Of a stretch of 64,000 nucleotides of DNA, positions 1-8,028 are shown piece after piece. A program made the position numbers and the translations under genes. Numbering within the stretch: the first letter of the stretch is position 1; each line of letters begins with the position of its first letter. The stretch is taken from NCBI GenBank assembly GCA_027494015.1, contig JAOSJP010000039.1, forward strand, positions 74,926-138,925, given 5' to 3'. This DNA is from Anaerolineae bacterium. GTDB taxonomy: Bacteria > Chloroflexota > Anaerolineae > Aggregatilineales > Aggregatilineaceae. The notes under the pieces were generated by a model that saw nothing but the letters and a program-made list of their open reading frames with translations, was not told the origin of the DNA and made no database searches.

Positions 1-1090
1 CGCCGGCGAAGCGCTCCCCCACGCTGCTCAGAGCCGCGCGCAGCCGCGCCGCAACCGGCGGGCGCGCGGCAGCGTCTGGAGCCTCTGCCGGGGCAGGCGC
101 AGTGTCCTCTACTGGCGGCGGCAGCAGCGGCGCGGCCTCGACGGGCGCGGGCGTCTCTTCAGCAAGGGCTAGCATCTCGGCGGGGAGCGATTCCGCGAGT
201 GGCGGCTCGGCAGGGAGCGTTGCAGGCTCTGGCTCCGCGCTCGCCTCGTCGGGCGCGTCCCAGGCTGGCGGCGGCGCGGCTTCCTCCTGCGCTGGCGGTG
301 ACTCGCGCAGCGCGTCCTGACCCCAGTCCAGCTCGGAGCCGCTGGTCGGGCTGATCGCCGGCTGAGGCTTGCGCGGCTCGCGCAGGCTGTGCTGGAGCGC
401 GTAACGCTCCGCATCCGGCGTGTCCGGCGGCGCGAAAGCGACAGCGCTGACGGCCAGGTGCTTGCTGCTGAGAGTCTTGAGCCGCCCCAAGACATCGGCC
501 AGGGTGCCCTCGCGCAGCACAATGTCGAAGGTGGCGGTGGGGGCGTGCTGCAGGCTTTCGTCGCAGAGCAGCAGCATATCGCCGGGCGCGACGGCCAGTC
601 GCGTAAGCTGGATGTCCGGCGGATCGCTGCTGCCCAGCGGCGGCAGGTTGATCGCCAGCGGATCGCGGCGCTCTTCCGGGAAGAATGTCAGGCCGCCCGC
701 CCCGCGCCAGACCATGAACGAGCGCCCGCCGCGCGCCACATACAGGTCGCCCCCGTGCAGGGCCAGCGCCAGCGCGTTGACCGGCTCCCCGGCGGGATCG
801 TCGAGGACACAGTGATTGATGGCGGCCAGCGCCTCGCGCAGCCCGCCGGTGATGCCGCCGCTGCTGCCGAAATAAGTGTCCGCGCCAAGCTGGGCCAGGG
901 TTTCGAAGTAGGGCGCGGGCGCGCTCGTATCGCCGTGCGGTGTGACCAGAATGGCGAAAGCGTGCCCTTCGCGCGCGCGGGAGGCGCGGCGCGGCGCAAG
1001 CTCGGCCAGCGCGCCCGGCGGCGCCACGCGCACTGCCCGTCCCCCCACGACCAGCACGTGCCCGACCAGTACCTGTACGTCCTCTGGCAT
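1..1090 (-). CDS. PP2C-like (PPM) phosphatase-fold protein, partial, probably catalytically dead
   Basis: The minus-strand frame opens at an ATG at 1090 and runs off the left edge without a stop, so at least 363 residues are coded and the C-terminus is missing. The first ~210 residues resemble the PPM/PP2C fold in outline. A segment ending VARGGRSF stands where PP2C has its GDSR strand. A later VAPGDMLLLCDESL stands where the family has pGD-LLL-SDGL. The metal-binding aspartates of active PP2C enzymes (DG and DN motifs) are not in their usual places, so I infer a degenerate or regulatory domain. From about residue 240 the chain becomes a long Pro/Ala/Glu-rich, low-complexity linker, as often precedes a membrane anchor or second domain. 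The neighbour downstream is outside the window. The fold call is moderate; loss of activity is inference. Confidence 0.6.
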   Translation of the reverse strand, partial: MPEDVQVLVGHVLVVGGRAVRVAPPGALAELAPRRASRAREGHAFAILVTPHGDTSAPAPYFETLAQLGADTYFGSSGGITGGLREALAAINHCVLDDPAGEPVNALALALHGGDLYVARGGRSFMVWRGAGGLTFFPEERRDPLAINLPPLGSSDPPDIQLTRLAVAPGDMLLLCDESLQHAPTATFDIVLREGTLADVLGRLKTLSSKHLAVSAVAFAPPDTPDAERYALQHSLREPRKPQPAISPTSGSELDWGQDALRESPPAQEEAAPPPAWDAPDEASAEPEPATLPAEPPLAESLPAEMLALAEETPAPVEAAPLLPPPVEDTAPAPAEAPDAAARPPVAARLRAALSSVGERFAG

Positions 1091-1360
1091 GACTTTCACC
1101 CCGTTCGCTGCCCACCGTACCCTGAAGAGCCGTGCCTTGATTGTACCCCAAGTCGAGCTTTGCGCCGCAGAGGGTGGGATGGCAGGGCGATTGCATCAAA
1201 CGTGTGCGTTGTGCTACCTCACCCCCGCTCGGCGCTTGCGCGCCTCACCGCCCCCTCTCCATGTATGGAGAGGGGGAAAGGCCGAGCGCAGCGAGGCCAG
1301 GGGGTGAGGTCAACGGAGCGCTTCTCTCCCTGGCCGAGAGCACTGAGTGCATAACATGCT
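1091..1360. other. Intergenic region with dispersed repeat
   Basis: This 270-base gap separates the start of the PP2C-like gene from the end of the URO-D-like gene. It contains a copy of the large palindromic repeat (1216-1310). The segment before it includes GGCAGGGCGATTGCATCAAA, which recurs in similar form near 22983 and, reversed, near 33426. The last bases, up to 1360, match one end of the MITE-like element described at 18229-18442. No gene was seen. Confidence 0.6.
1216..1310. repeat. Large palindromic dispersed repeat, copy 1
   Basis: A ~95-base imperfect palindrome with ACCTCACCCCC at one end and GGGGTGAGGT at the other. It is centred on a hairpin whose stem is CCCCCTCTCC paired with GGAGAGGGGG around ATGTAT. 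The same architecture recurs at least eight more times in the window in both orientations, always between genes. Confidence 0.85.
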
Positions 1361-2434
1361 CTAGACACGGGTGGGGTAGTCGGCCCCCCAGATGTCGGCG
1401 GCCTGGAAGAAAGTGGTCACGTTCTCCCAGCGGACTTCCGGCTCCAGGTCGTAGGCGGGGCTGAGAATCAGCCCGCCGCCAGCCCCCACGGTCATGATCC
1501 GCTCGAAGACTTCGCGCCGGATGTCTTCCGGCGTGCCCCAGGCCCAGCGCTGCGGCGTGCCGACCGTCCCCCAGAAGACCAGCCGGTCACCGTACTCGCG
1601 CTTGAGCTTCGCGGGGTCCATCACGTCCGGCTGCACGGGATTGAGCACATCCACGCCGATCTCGATCAGGTCGGGGATGATCGGCTCGATGTTGCCGTCG
1701 CTGTGCCAGAAGATGGACAAGTCGGGGTTGATGGCGCGGCAGGCCGCGATGATCGTGCGCACACACGGCTTGAAAGTGCGCCGCCACGTCTCCGGGCCGA
1801 TCAACATGCGGGTCGGCTCGGCCACGTCGTCGTCGAGGGCCAGGATGTCAATGCCCGCCCTGGCGAGGGCCACCGAGAGGGTGACGTGCATGGCGGTGAG
1901 CTGTTCCAGCAGATAGTCCACCAGCGGCGGGTTCTCAACCAGATCGATCATGAACTGCTCGAAGCCGCGCAGCCGCCACGCCGTCTCGAACAGCTCGCCG
2001 CCGAGGTGAGGCGGCGAGGCCATCACCGCGTAGCCCTGCCGCTGGTGATGCTCGACGGCACGGCGCAGCCCGTCGGAATCGAACTGCTGCATGAAATCCG
2101 GCAGCGGCGCGGCAGCGATCTGGGCGATGGTCTCCGCTCCGCCGAGTGGTGCATCGCGCTCGATTTCCGGGTGGTAGCCCCAGTCGTGGTAGGTCTTCAG
2201 GATGGGCTGCGAGCCGACGTAGACATCGTCCGGCAGCGACTTCAGGTAGCTGAGGAAGCTGGCCTGCTGGCCTGGCGGGTCGGCGGTGACGAAGCGAATC
2301 TCACAGTCGAACATCTCGCTCGCGTCGCGATCCGGATACTGGGGAAACGACCAGCGATAGAAGTTGACCATCCTCGGCAGGCGGTCAGGCGGCTGATGGC
2401 GCAGTACGGCCTGTACGCGCTCGCGCGGTCTCAT
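1361..2434 (-). CDS. Uroporphyrinogen decarboxylase (URO-D) family protein, methyltransferase-like
   Basis: A 357-residue protein of the URO-D/MtaA superfamily, which includes haem-pathway decarboxylases and cobalamin-dependent methyltransferases. Family hallmarks are the N-terminal RPRERVQAVLRHQPPDRLPR (this group usually opens with a similar R-R-hxxPDR segment) and, near residues 240-290, WHSDGNIEPIIPDLIEIGVD followed by LNPVQ and a late FWGTVGTPQ. The HSDG motif resembles the zinc/substrate loop of the methyltransferase branch rather than HemE. No haem-synthesis gene lies nearby, so a catabolic or methyl-transfer role is more likely; the substrate is unknown. The start is an ATG at 2434. 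The stop codon TAG is part of a CTAG tetranucleotide that abuts the end of a MITE-like repeat, so the last codons may have been set by that insertion. Confidence 0.8.
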   Translation of the reverse strand: MRPRERVQAVLRHQPPDRLPRMVNFYRWSFPQYPDRDASEMFDCEIRFVTADPPGQQASFLSYLKSLPDDVYVGSQPILKTYHDWGYHPEIERDAPLGGAETIAQIAAAPLPDFMQQFDSDGLRRAVEHHQRQGYAVMASPPHLGGELFETAWRLRGFEQFMIDLVENPPLVDYLLEQLTAMHVTLSVALARAGIDILALDDDVAEPTRMLIGPETWRRTFKPCVRTIIAACRAINPDLSIFWHSDGNIEPIIPDLIEIGVDVLNPVQPDVMDPAKLKREYGDRLVFWGTVGTPQRWAWGTPEDIRREVFERIMTVGAGGGLILSPAYDLEPEVRWENVTTFFQAADIWGADYPTRV

Positions 2435-2585
2435 GAGTACCCCCGATCAGGGCGCTGCAAGGCCCTTCTGTGGTCGGTTGTCGGTGAGGATAGTATAGAC
2501 CGAGGTTGCGGGAAGGGATAGCCGGGCGGCGGCGTATCCCAGAACTGCGGTGAGCTTGGCGCGAGTAGGGGCGTTGCGCAGAAAG

Positions 2586-2618
2586 AGACTTCCGAAGTTT
2601 TGGGAACTTCGGAAGTCT
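2586..2618. repeat. Perfect 14-bp inverted repeat (stem-loop)
   Basis: AGACTTCCGAAGTT is followed by a 5-base spacer and its exact reverse complement, giving a strong hairpin between the URO-D-like gene and the unknown operon. No T-run follows on either strand, so a simple intrinsic terminator is not well supported; a dispersed hairpin or operator is as likely. Confidence 0.7.
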
Positions 2619-2639
2619 GGCGTCGGAACGACTCCGCCC

Positions 2640-2667
2640 GCAGGGGCGTATCGCAGTACGCCCCTGC
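2640..2667. repeat. Short palindromic repeat (GGGGCGTAT family), copy 1
   Basis: A near-perfect palindrome: GCAGGGGCGTATCGC paired with GTACGCCCCTGC. Related palindromes lie at 14126, 33371 and 44920, and a more diverged one at 23034. All are intergenic. Confidence 0.8.
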
Positions 2668-2690
2668 GGACCCCCACCCGCCACCCGCTG

Positions 2691-3416
2691 TCACGTCGCT
2701 TTGCGGCGGGCCGGCCCGGATGACCGGCGCAGCGTGTGGCGCATCTCCTTGCGTGGCCTGGGCGCGCTTTCCGCCGGCTCCACCAGCTCAACGCGCAGGC
2801 GGGCCGGGGTCTCACAGCGGAAGACCACCGAATTGCCCGACACGAGGTCCACGCGCTTGGGCTTGAACGCTCGCGCGTCGCAGGTCACCAGCTCGGCCTG
2901 GCCAGGCTGGTAGTCCTTGGGGCTGGCTGGCTTGACGCGGATCACTCCCTCCGCGCCGCCTTCTTCATTGACGGCGCGGTAGGTGCCGGGACGCACGAGC
3001 GTCACCGCGAAGAGGTCGCCCGCCGGGATGTGGGCTGCGCTGTCGAGCGCCTGGCGCTCTTTGTGCTCGGTGCGGGCGATCTCGACCGAGTAAGCGCCAA
3101 CGCCCTGCGACACATAGAAGCCCATGACGCTGTTGACGGCCAGCGTGTACCGCGTCCCGGCCTCCTTGTCACAGCACTCGCGCGCCTCTGTGTCGCGCAG
3201 CGACGCCAGGTCGAGGTTGAGCTGCTGCTGCGCGCCCTTCTCGCCGACCTGGATCGCCGCCCGGTGGATCACCGCCCCGCCCCGGCGCACGAACAGCTCG
3301 TAGTTGCCCGCTTCGGTGAAGTGATGGAAGAGCGTGGTCAGCACCGTCAGGGCGCTGCTTTCATAAGGGCGGATGCTGAACATCGCCCGGTTGAGTAGCA
3401 CCTTATTCTTCTGCAT
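2691..3416 (-). CDS. Hypothetical protein, third gene of unknown operon
   Basis: A 241-residue soluble protein that I do not recognise. There is no signal peptide or membrane helix. The composition suggests beta-rich domains up to about residue 215, followed by a basic tail rich in Arg and Lys. A pair of adjacent cysteines (ECCDKE) lies near residue 81. The ATG at 3416 sits two bases after the stop of the preceding gene, so translation is probably coupled. It is the last gene of a tight three-gene minus-strand operon (5226 to 2691). Context gives no function, because the flanking genes (URO-D-like enzyme, permease) are in separate transcription units. Confidence 0.65.
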   Translation of the reverse strand: MQKNKVLLNRAMFSIRPYESSALTVLTTLFHHFTEAGNYELFVRRGGAVIHRAAIQVGEKGAQQQLNLDLASLRDTEARECCDKEAGTRYTLAVNSVMGFYVSQGVGAYSVEIARTEHKERQALDSAAHIPAGDLFAVTLVRPGTYRAVNEEGGAEGVIRVKPASPKDYQPGQAELVTCDARAFKPKRVDLVSGNSVVFRCETPARLRVELVEPAESAPRPRKEMRHTLRRSSGPARRKAT

Positions 3417-3418
3417 GG

Positions 3419-4336
3419 TTAGGCTCCCACGTCGGCCTGGACGACCATCTCAAGGTCGTGCGCGCGGACGCTCAGGTTGCGGATCGGGATGCGCACAGGG
3501 ATCAGCCCGCCAGACGCCGGCAGGATTTCGAACGGATCGTCAATGCCATAGATCGGGTTGCAACTGGCGAAGAAGTCCAGCACCAGCGTGCCGATGAAGT
3601 CCAGCAGGCCGAAGCTGACGTTGAACAGATCGCTGAGCCATTCCTCGATGTCGTCGGGGATGTCGAGGATGGCGCGGATCAGATCGGCAACTCCGCCGAT
3701 GATGGCCAGGATCAGGTCGCGCACCCAGCCGCCGGGAATGAGCGCCGTGACCGCGCTGGTCAGGGCGTCCTCGATCAGATTGCCCACGATGTCGGGGAAG
3801 TCGAACAGGTCGAGGTCAATCGTCTCCGGGTCCACGAAGATCTGCCACTGGTTGTTGCCGGGCAGCGGCACCACGCGCAGCAGTTGGCAAGGGTCGGGCG
3901 AAGGCAGAGGAACGAAGACATCGAAGTAGCGCACGGCCAGGCTGCCGGTGAAGCTGATTTCCTGGGCGACCAGGTTGGCGAAGTCCGGCGAGATAGACAC
4001 ATCCGGGTCGGCGCTGAAGACGCAAATCTTCGGCAGACAGATGTCGGGGATGGGCCAGGGCATGTTGATGCAGCCGCCGCCGACGCAGATTTCCGGGATG
4101 TCCAGCCCGATGATCACCTTCAGGCGATCCCAGCGGACGTCCAGCTCTTTGATCTGGATGGTGTTGTCGTCGCGCAGGTCAACGCTCCCGCCTTCGAGAT
4201 GCATCTTCACGTCATAGCCGAGCGTGAAGGCCCCGTGATCCTGCAGGTCGGAGTCCTGGAACGTGAAATTGCGCTTGAGCAAGTCGAACGAGCGCTGAAA
4301 CGTCGCCTCGGAGACTGCGAGTGTGAGATGGGCCAT
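3419..4336 (-). CDS. Hypothetical protein, second gene of unknown operon
   Basis: A 305-residue protein. I start it at the ATG at 4336 because TAGGAGG lies just upstream. An alternative upstream start would extend it through the previous gene. The N-terminal ~100 residues alternate amphipathic strands and end in a cysteine- and proline-rich patch (CVGGGCINMPWPIPDICLPK). The middle (about 195-250) is strongly hydrophobic with two amphipathic or membrane-associated stretches. The C-terminus returns to beta-like sequence. The pattern of a long helix followed by extended amphipathic strands loosely recalls tubular lipid-binding (TULIP) folds, but that is a guess from texture and not from a motif. 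It lies 11 bases downstream of the first operon gene. Confidence 0.6.
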   Translation of the reverse strand: MAHLTLAVSEATFQRSFDLLKRNFTFQDSDLQDHGAFTLGYDVKMHLEGGSVDLRDDNTIQIKELDVRWDRLKVIIGLDIPEICVGGGCINMPWPIPDICLPKICVFSADPDVSISPDFANLVAQEISFTGSLAVRYFDVFVPLPSPDPCQLLRVVPLPGNNQWQIFVDPETIDLDLFDFPDIVGNLIEDALTSAVTALIPGGWVRDLILAIIGGVADLIRAILDIPDDIEEWLSDLFNVSFGLLDFIGTLVLDFFASCNPIYGIDDPFEILPASGGLIPVRIPIRNLSVRAHDLEMVVQADVGA

Positions 4337-4347
4337 GATGACGCCTC

Positions 4348-5226
4348 CTAGGGCTGGATGACCAGGTTGACGAACGCTTTGAGCTGGTCGTCTTCGACGG
4401 CGGGGTTGTTGGGAACAGCCGCGGGCACGGGGGCCGGTGCCAGCGAAATCTGCTGGCCGACCTGGAGCCCCTGCTCTCTGAGCAACTTGGTGATGTCGAG
4501 CACCATCTTCTCGATCTTGATGCTCAGGCGCGGCAGAATGCCCAGCCGCAGCACCGCTTCGGCGTAGCACTCCAGGATGTTCTCCATCTCCACCGGCTTG
4601 AGATCAACGATCTCCAGCCCGTCCAGCCGCACCTTGAGGTACTCGTCTTTGCCGATGAGACCCCACTCGAAATGCAGGACGGCGTACAGCTCCAGGCAGA
4701 AGCACGTCAGCTTGCGGGCCGGCGGCACGATGGGATCGCGCTCCTGGCGGGGCGGTATGGCCGTCATGCCGTAGAACGGCTTGTCGCCCTGAGACACGGC
4801 GGCTTCGGCCAGGGAGATCAGATCGCGGTAGAAGTCTTCGAGCACGCAGCCCAGCCCGAAGCAGCCCTTCATGAACAGCGCCAGGCGCTGCGCGGGGAGC
4901 GCCCCCAATTCTGGCGGCAGCTTGATCGTGTCTGAGTCGTGGAAGTCAATGGCGAGATCGGTGAATTGCAGGCAGTAGTTGAGACCCACCGGCGGCGTGG
5001 CGGCCAGCACGGGCAGCGGGGTCTGGACGGTGAACAGCGGATTTCCAGCGGCGGTTACCTCCGGCGCGGCCTTGATGGGCACGCACAACAGGCCGGGGTT
5101 CTGCAGGAAATAGGGCGTGGCGTAGTTGAACAGCGACGGGCGCTGCTGCATGATGTGCCGCACCACACGGTTAATGCCTTCCTCGTGAACCGCCGCGTAC
5201 AGGTCACTGCGGTCTGTGAAAGTCAT
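4348..5226 (-). CDS. Hypothetical protein, first gene of unknown operon
   Basis: A 292-residue cytoplasmic-looking protein with no recognisable motif. An N-terminal helix (residues 5-25) is followed by alternating strands. A cysteine-containing segment MKGCFGLGCVLEDFY lies near residue 120, and a conserved-looking amphipathic region with LKPVEMENILECYAEAV lies near residue 210. The Pro/Ala-rich tail (PAPVPAAVPNNPAV) resembles a linker to a short last helix. GGGAGG six bases before the ATG at 5226 supports the start. It leads a three-gene operon whose members share a similar hydrophobic/amphipathic texture, suggesting products that work together, perhaps at a membrane or on a lipid. That role is inference. 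Confidence 0.6.
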   Translation of the reverse strand: MTFTDRSDLYAAVHEEGINRVVRHIMQQRPSLFNYATPYFLQNPGLLCVPIKAAPEVTAAGNPLFTVQTPLPVLAATPPVGLNYCLQFTDLAIDFHDSDTIKLPPELGALPAQRLALFMKGCFGLGCVLEDFYRDLISLAEAAVSQGDKPFYGMTAIPPRQERDPIVPPARKLTCFCLELYAVLHFEWGLIGKDEYLKVRLDGLEIVDLKPVEMENILECYAEAVLRLGILPRLSIKIEKMVLDITKLLREQGLQVGQQISLAPAPVPAAVPNNPAVEDDQLKAFVNLVIQP

Positions 5227-5570
5227 AGAGCCTCCCGAATTGTCTACAATGTGAGCAGGTTGTCAGGCTGGCAGCGCGCCGATGCGGTTCGTCGCCAGGC
5301 GTTTTTAGCATTCTGGTAGATAGGTTTCAGCCTCCCGCTATTAATACAATGCAGATAATCATTGTTGATTGAAATGGCAGATCGTGTCAAGTTTAGGAAA
5401 TTGGGCACAAGGTGCTCTCCCCACAGCGCGAGGTGCCGGTGCTGTCCCGCCCTCCCTGGTACTGCTGTTCCCAGGTTCGCGCCAGGCTGCGCTCTGCGCT
5501 ATAACCATCCACGGCAGCACTTGCTGACACTGCCCGAGGCATCCGGCATCAGACAGGGGAGTGATTCGGT
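5227..5570. other. Divergent intergenic region between unknown operon and permease
   Basis: This 344-base AT-richer gap carries the start signals for both the minus-strand operon and the plus-strand permease. I see no repeat copy and no convincing -35/-10 pair. Because B. subtilis kimA/ydaO is controlled by a c-di-AMP riboswitch, I looked for that motif and did not find it. Confidence 0.4.
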
Positions 5571-7412
5571 GTGCACACTCTTTTCAGTCTTCTGATCGGC
5601 CCTCCGCTTCCTACGCAGCGGCTGGCGGGCGAGCGCCTGAACAAGATACGCGCGCTGGCCGCGTTCTCGCCCGACGCGCTGTCGTCCATCGCCTACGCCA
5701 ACCAGGAGATTTTTCTGGGGCTGGCTGTTGCTGGGGCGGCGGGCCTGGCCTACTCCCTCCCCATTGGCCTGGTGATTGTTGGTATCCTGGTGACGGTAGC
5801 CATCTCGTATGCTCAGACGCTGCCGGCCTATCCGACCGGCGGCGGGTCGTACACGGTAGCCAGCGCCAACCTCGGTCGGCGGATCGGTTTGCTGGCGGCC
5901 TCGTGCCTGCTTATTGATTACGTGCTGACCGCCGCCGTCAGCCTGACGGCAGGCGTGGCTGCCATTGCCTCAGCTTTCCCTGCACTGTGGCCCTACCGCG
6001 TTGTCCTGTCGCTCGCGTTTCTCGTCCTGATCACGCTGGCGAACCTGCGCGGCCTGCGCGAGGCGGGCACGCTGATGGCCGTCCCCGTCTACTTCTTTCT
6101 CGGCTCCTATCTGATGATGCTGGCTGTGGGCGTGGTCAAGGCGCTGCTCAGCTCTCCTGGATCGTTCAGGGCGACGGCCTCCCCTGCCACCGAGCCGCTG
6201 ACGGCCTGGCTGGTGCTCCACGCGCTGGCGGCGGGCTGTACGGCGCTGACCGGCATCGAGGCGCTCAGCAACGGCGTGCCCGCCTTCAGGCCGCCCGAAG
6301 CACAGAACGCGACGCGGACCCTGGTCGTTATGGCGTTGCTGATGGGCACGCTGTTCTTGGGGAGCATCGGCTTGACGCAGTACTTCGCGGTTGTCGCCGG
6401 GCCAGACGAGACGATCCTCTCGGCGCTCGTGCGCCGCGTGCTGGGAACCAACGTCCTCTACGTGATCGTCCAGACGGCCACGCTGCTAATCCTGGTCGTG
6501 GCGGCCAACACCAGCTTCGCCGGTTTCCCGCGGCTAACCTCGATTCTGGCTAAGGATGGCTATGCGCCCCGCCAGTTATCATCCCTGGGCGACCGGCTGG
6601 TGTTCTCCAACGGGATGCTGCTGCTTGCTGGGCTGACGGGGCTGCTGATCGTGGCCTTCAACGGCGACACGCACGCCCTCATCCCGCTCTTCGCCGTCGG
6701 CGTATTTCTCGCTTTCACCTTGTCGCAGGCGGGGATGGTTGTGCACTGGCTGCGCGCGCGCGGGCCGGCGTGGGGGCTGAAGGCGGTCATCAATGGCATC
6801 GGCGCGCTGGCTACGACCATAACGCTGGGCGTGGTGCTGATCAGCAAGTTCGTCGAGGGCGCCTGGCTGGTGGTGCTGCTGATCCCGGTGCTGCTGCTGG
6901 CTTTCTACGCAGTCAAGCAGCACTATCAAGAGGTAGCCCGCCAACTGACGCTGGGCGATGCCACGCCAGAGGCTGTGGCGGCGCCATTGCGCGCGCCGCA
7001 CGTCGTGCTGCCCGTCTCCGGCGTGCATCGCGGGATCGTTGAGGCGCTGCGCTATGCTCGCTCGATCTCAGACCGGGTGACAGCGGTCTATGTGGAGGTC
7101 AACCCCGGCGACGCTGACCGCGTTCGCCAGCAGTGGGAGAAGTGGGGCCAGGGCGTCCCGCTGGTTGTCGTGCCTTCCCCCTACCGCTCGATTGTAGAGC
7201 CGCTGCTGGAGTACCTCGACCAACTGGACGCCGAAAGCGGCGACGGCCAGCCTGTCTCGATCCTGCTGCCGGAGTTTGTCCCGGCCCGCTGGTGGCAACA
7301 TCTGCTGCACAACCAGACCGCGTGGCTGCTCAAGCTGGCGCTGCTCTATCGCCGGCGCAGGTTCGGCAAGGTGCAGGCGATCATAGACATTCCCTGGCAC
7401 CTGCGCGAGTGA
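5571..7412 (+). CDS. APC-superfamily permease, KimA/YdaO-like
   Basis: A 613-residue membrane protein with about 12 hydrophobic helices (residues 25-455) and a ~150-residue C-terminal cytoplasmic domain. Length, the opening LNKIRALAAFSPDALSSIAY motif and the soluble tail match the KimA (YdaO) branch of the APC superfamily, whose B. subtilis member is a high-affinity K+/H+ symporter. The tail (APHVVLPVSGVHRGIVEAL onward) looks like a universal-stress-like fold, which in KimA helps dimerise the protein and bind nucleotide. The start is GTG at 5571, with GGGGAG about ten bases upstream. A general amino-acid transport role cannot be excluded. It ends ten bases before a convergent methyltransferase gene. 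Confidence 0.75.
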   Translation: MHTLFSLLIGPPLPTQRLAGERLNKIRALAAFSPDALSSIAYANQEIFLGLAVAGAAGLAYSLPIGLVIVGILVTVAISYAQTLPAYPTGGGSYTVASANLGRRIGLLAASCLLIDYVLTAAVSLTAGVAAIASAFPALWPYRVVLSLAFLVLITLANLRGLREAGTLMAVPVYFFLGSYLMMLAVGVVKALLSSPGSFRATASPATEPLTAWLVLHALAAGCTALTGIEALSNGVPAFRPPEAQNATRTLVVMALLMGTLFLGSIGLTQYFAVVAGPDETILSALVRRVLGTNVLYVIVQTATLLILVVAANTSFAGFPRLTSILAKDGYAPRQLSSLGDRLVFSNGMLLLAGLTGLLIVAFNGDTHALIPLFAVGVFLAFTLSQAGMVVHWLRARGPAWGLKAVINGIGALATTITLGVVLISKFVEGAWLVVLLIPVLLLAFYAVKQHYQEVARQLTLGDATPEAVAAPLRAPHVVLPVSGVHRGIVEALRYARSISDRVTAVYVEVNPGDADRVRQQWEKWGQGVPLVVVPSPYRSIVEPLLEYLDQLDAESGDGQPVSILLPEFVPARWWQHLLHNQTAWLLKLALLYRRRRFGKVQAIIDIPWHLRE

Positions 7413-7422
7413 ACAGTCGGGC

Positions 7423-8028
7423 CTACACCTGCACCCCGCCGGCCAGGTAGTGGTCGGCGGCGTCCTCGGCCCACGCCGCGTGATATCCCGCCTCGACCAA
7501 CAGGGCGCGCATCTCCGCACCGGGCGGCAGGAAGTCCTTGGCGATAGGCCCGCCGGCCTGGCTGTGAATAGCGTTGACCCGCTCGCGCGAATTGTTGTGC
7601 AGAATGAGCAACTGCCCGCCGGGGCGCAGGACGCGCCCGATCTCGGCCAGGGCGCAGGGCTTGTCGGCGAAGTGCGGGAAGCTGTTGTGGCAGATTACCA
7701 GATCGAACGGGCGCGCTGCTCCTGCGGGGAAGGGCAGCGCGTGCACGTCGCCCTGCACCAGCCACGCGCCGGGACAGCGCTGCTGCGCCTGGCGCAGCAT
7801 GGCGTGGGCCAGGTCGAGCGAGACCAGCCGGGCGGCGGGCGCGCGCTCCAGCAGGCGCGGGATCAGCGCCCCGGTGCCCGTGCCGATCTCGAGGATGGCC
7901 CGCGCCGCGCCGAGTTCGGTGGCGAAGGCGGCCACAAGCCGGCGCAGCGTCTCGTCGAGGTGGGCGGGCATCCGGCTGTCCCAGTCGGGAGCGCGGCCCT
8001 CGAAGTAGTTGCGGATGGAGTCGGTCAT
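7423..8028 (-). CDS. Class I SAM-dependent methyltransferase
   Basis: A 201-residue protein with the standard Rossmann methyltransferase motifs. Motif I is ILEIGTGTGALIPRLL near residue 46, where SAM binds. An acidic strand end VSLDLAHAML follows. QGDVHALPFP corresponds to motif II/III, and LRPGGQLLILHNN to motif IV. This is the Methyltransf_11/25 type (UbiE-like small-molecule methyltransferases). The substrate cannot be told. The ATG at 8028 is preceded by AGGAGCTTCC on the coding strand. It is transcribed toward the permease gene, and no partner gene is linked. Confidence 0.82.
   Translation of the reverse strand: MTDSIRNYFEGRAPDWDSRMPAHLDETLRRLVAAFATELGAARAILEIGTGTGALIPRLLERAPAARLVSLDLAHAMLRQAQQRCPGAWLVQGDVHALPFPAGAARPFDLVICHNSFPHFADKPCALAEIGRVLRPGGQLLILHNNSRERVNAIHSQAGGPIAKDFLPPGAEMRALLVEAGYHAAWAEDAADHYLAGGVQV

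Noticed and set aside
159..1199. A 346-codon minus-strand frame at the left edge
   Set aside because: A different minus-strand frame starting at 1090 gives the PP2C-like pattern and stays open to the window edge. The 159-1199 frame is Arg/Ala-rich with no motif.
5227..5570. Possible c-di-AMP (ydaO) riboswitch before the KimA-like gene
   Set aside because: The conserved purine-rich core elements expected for this riboswitch were not found by eye. Only a covariance search could overturn this.
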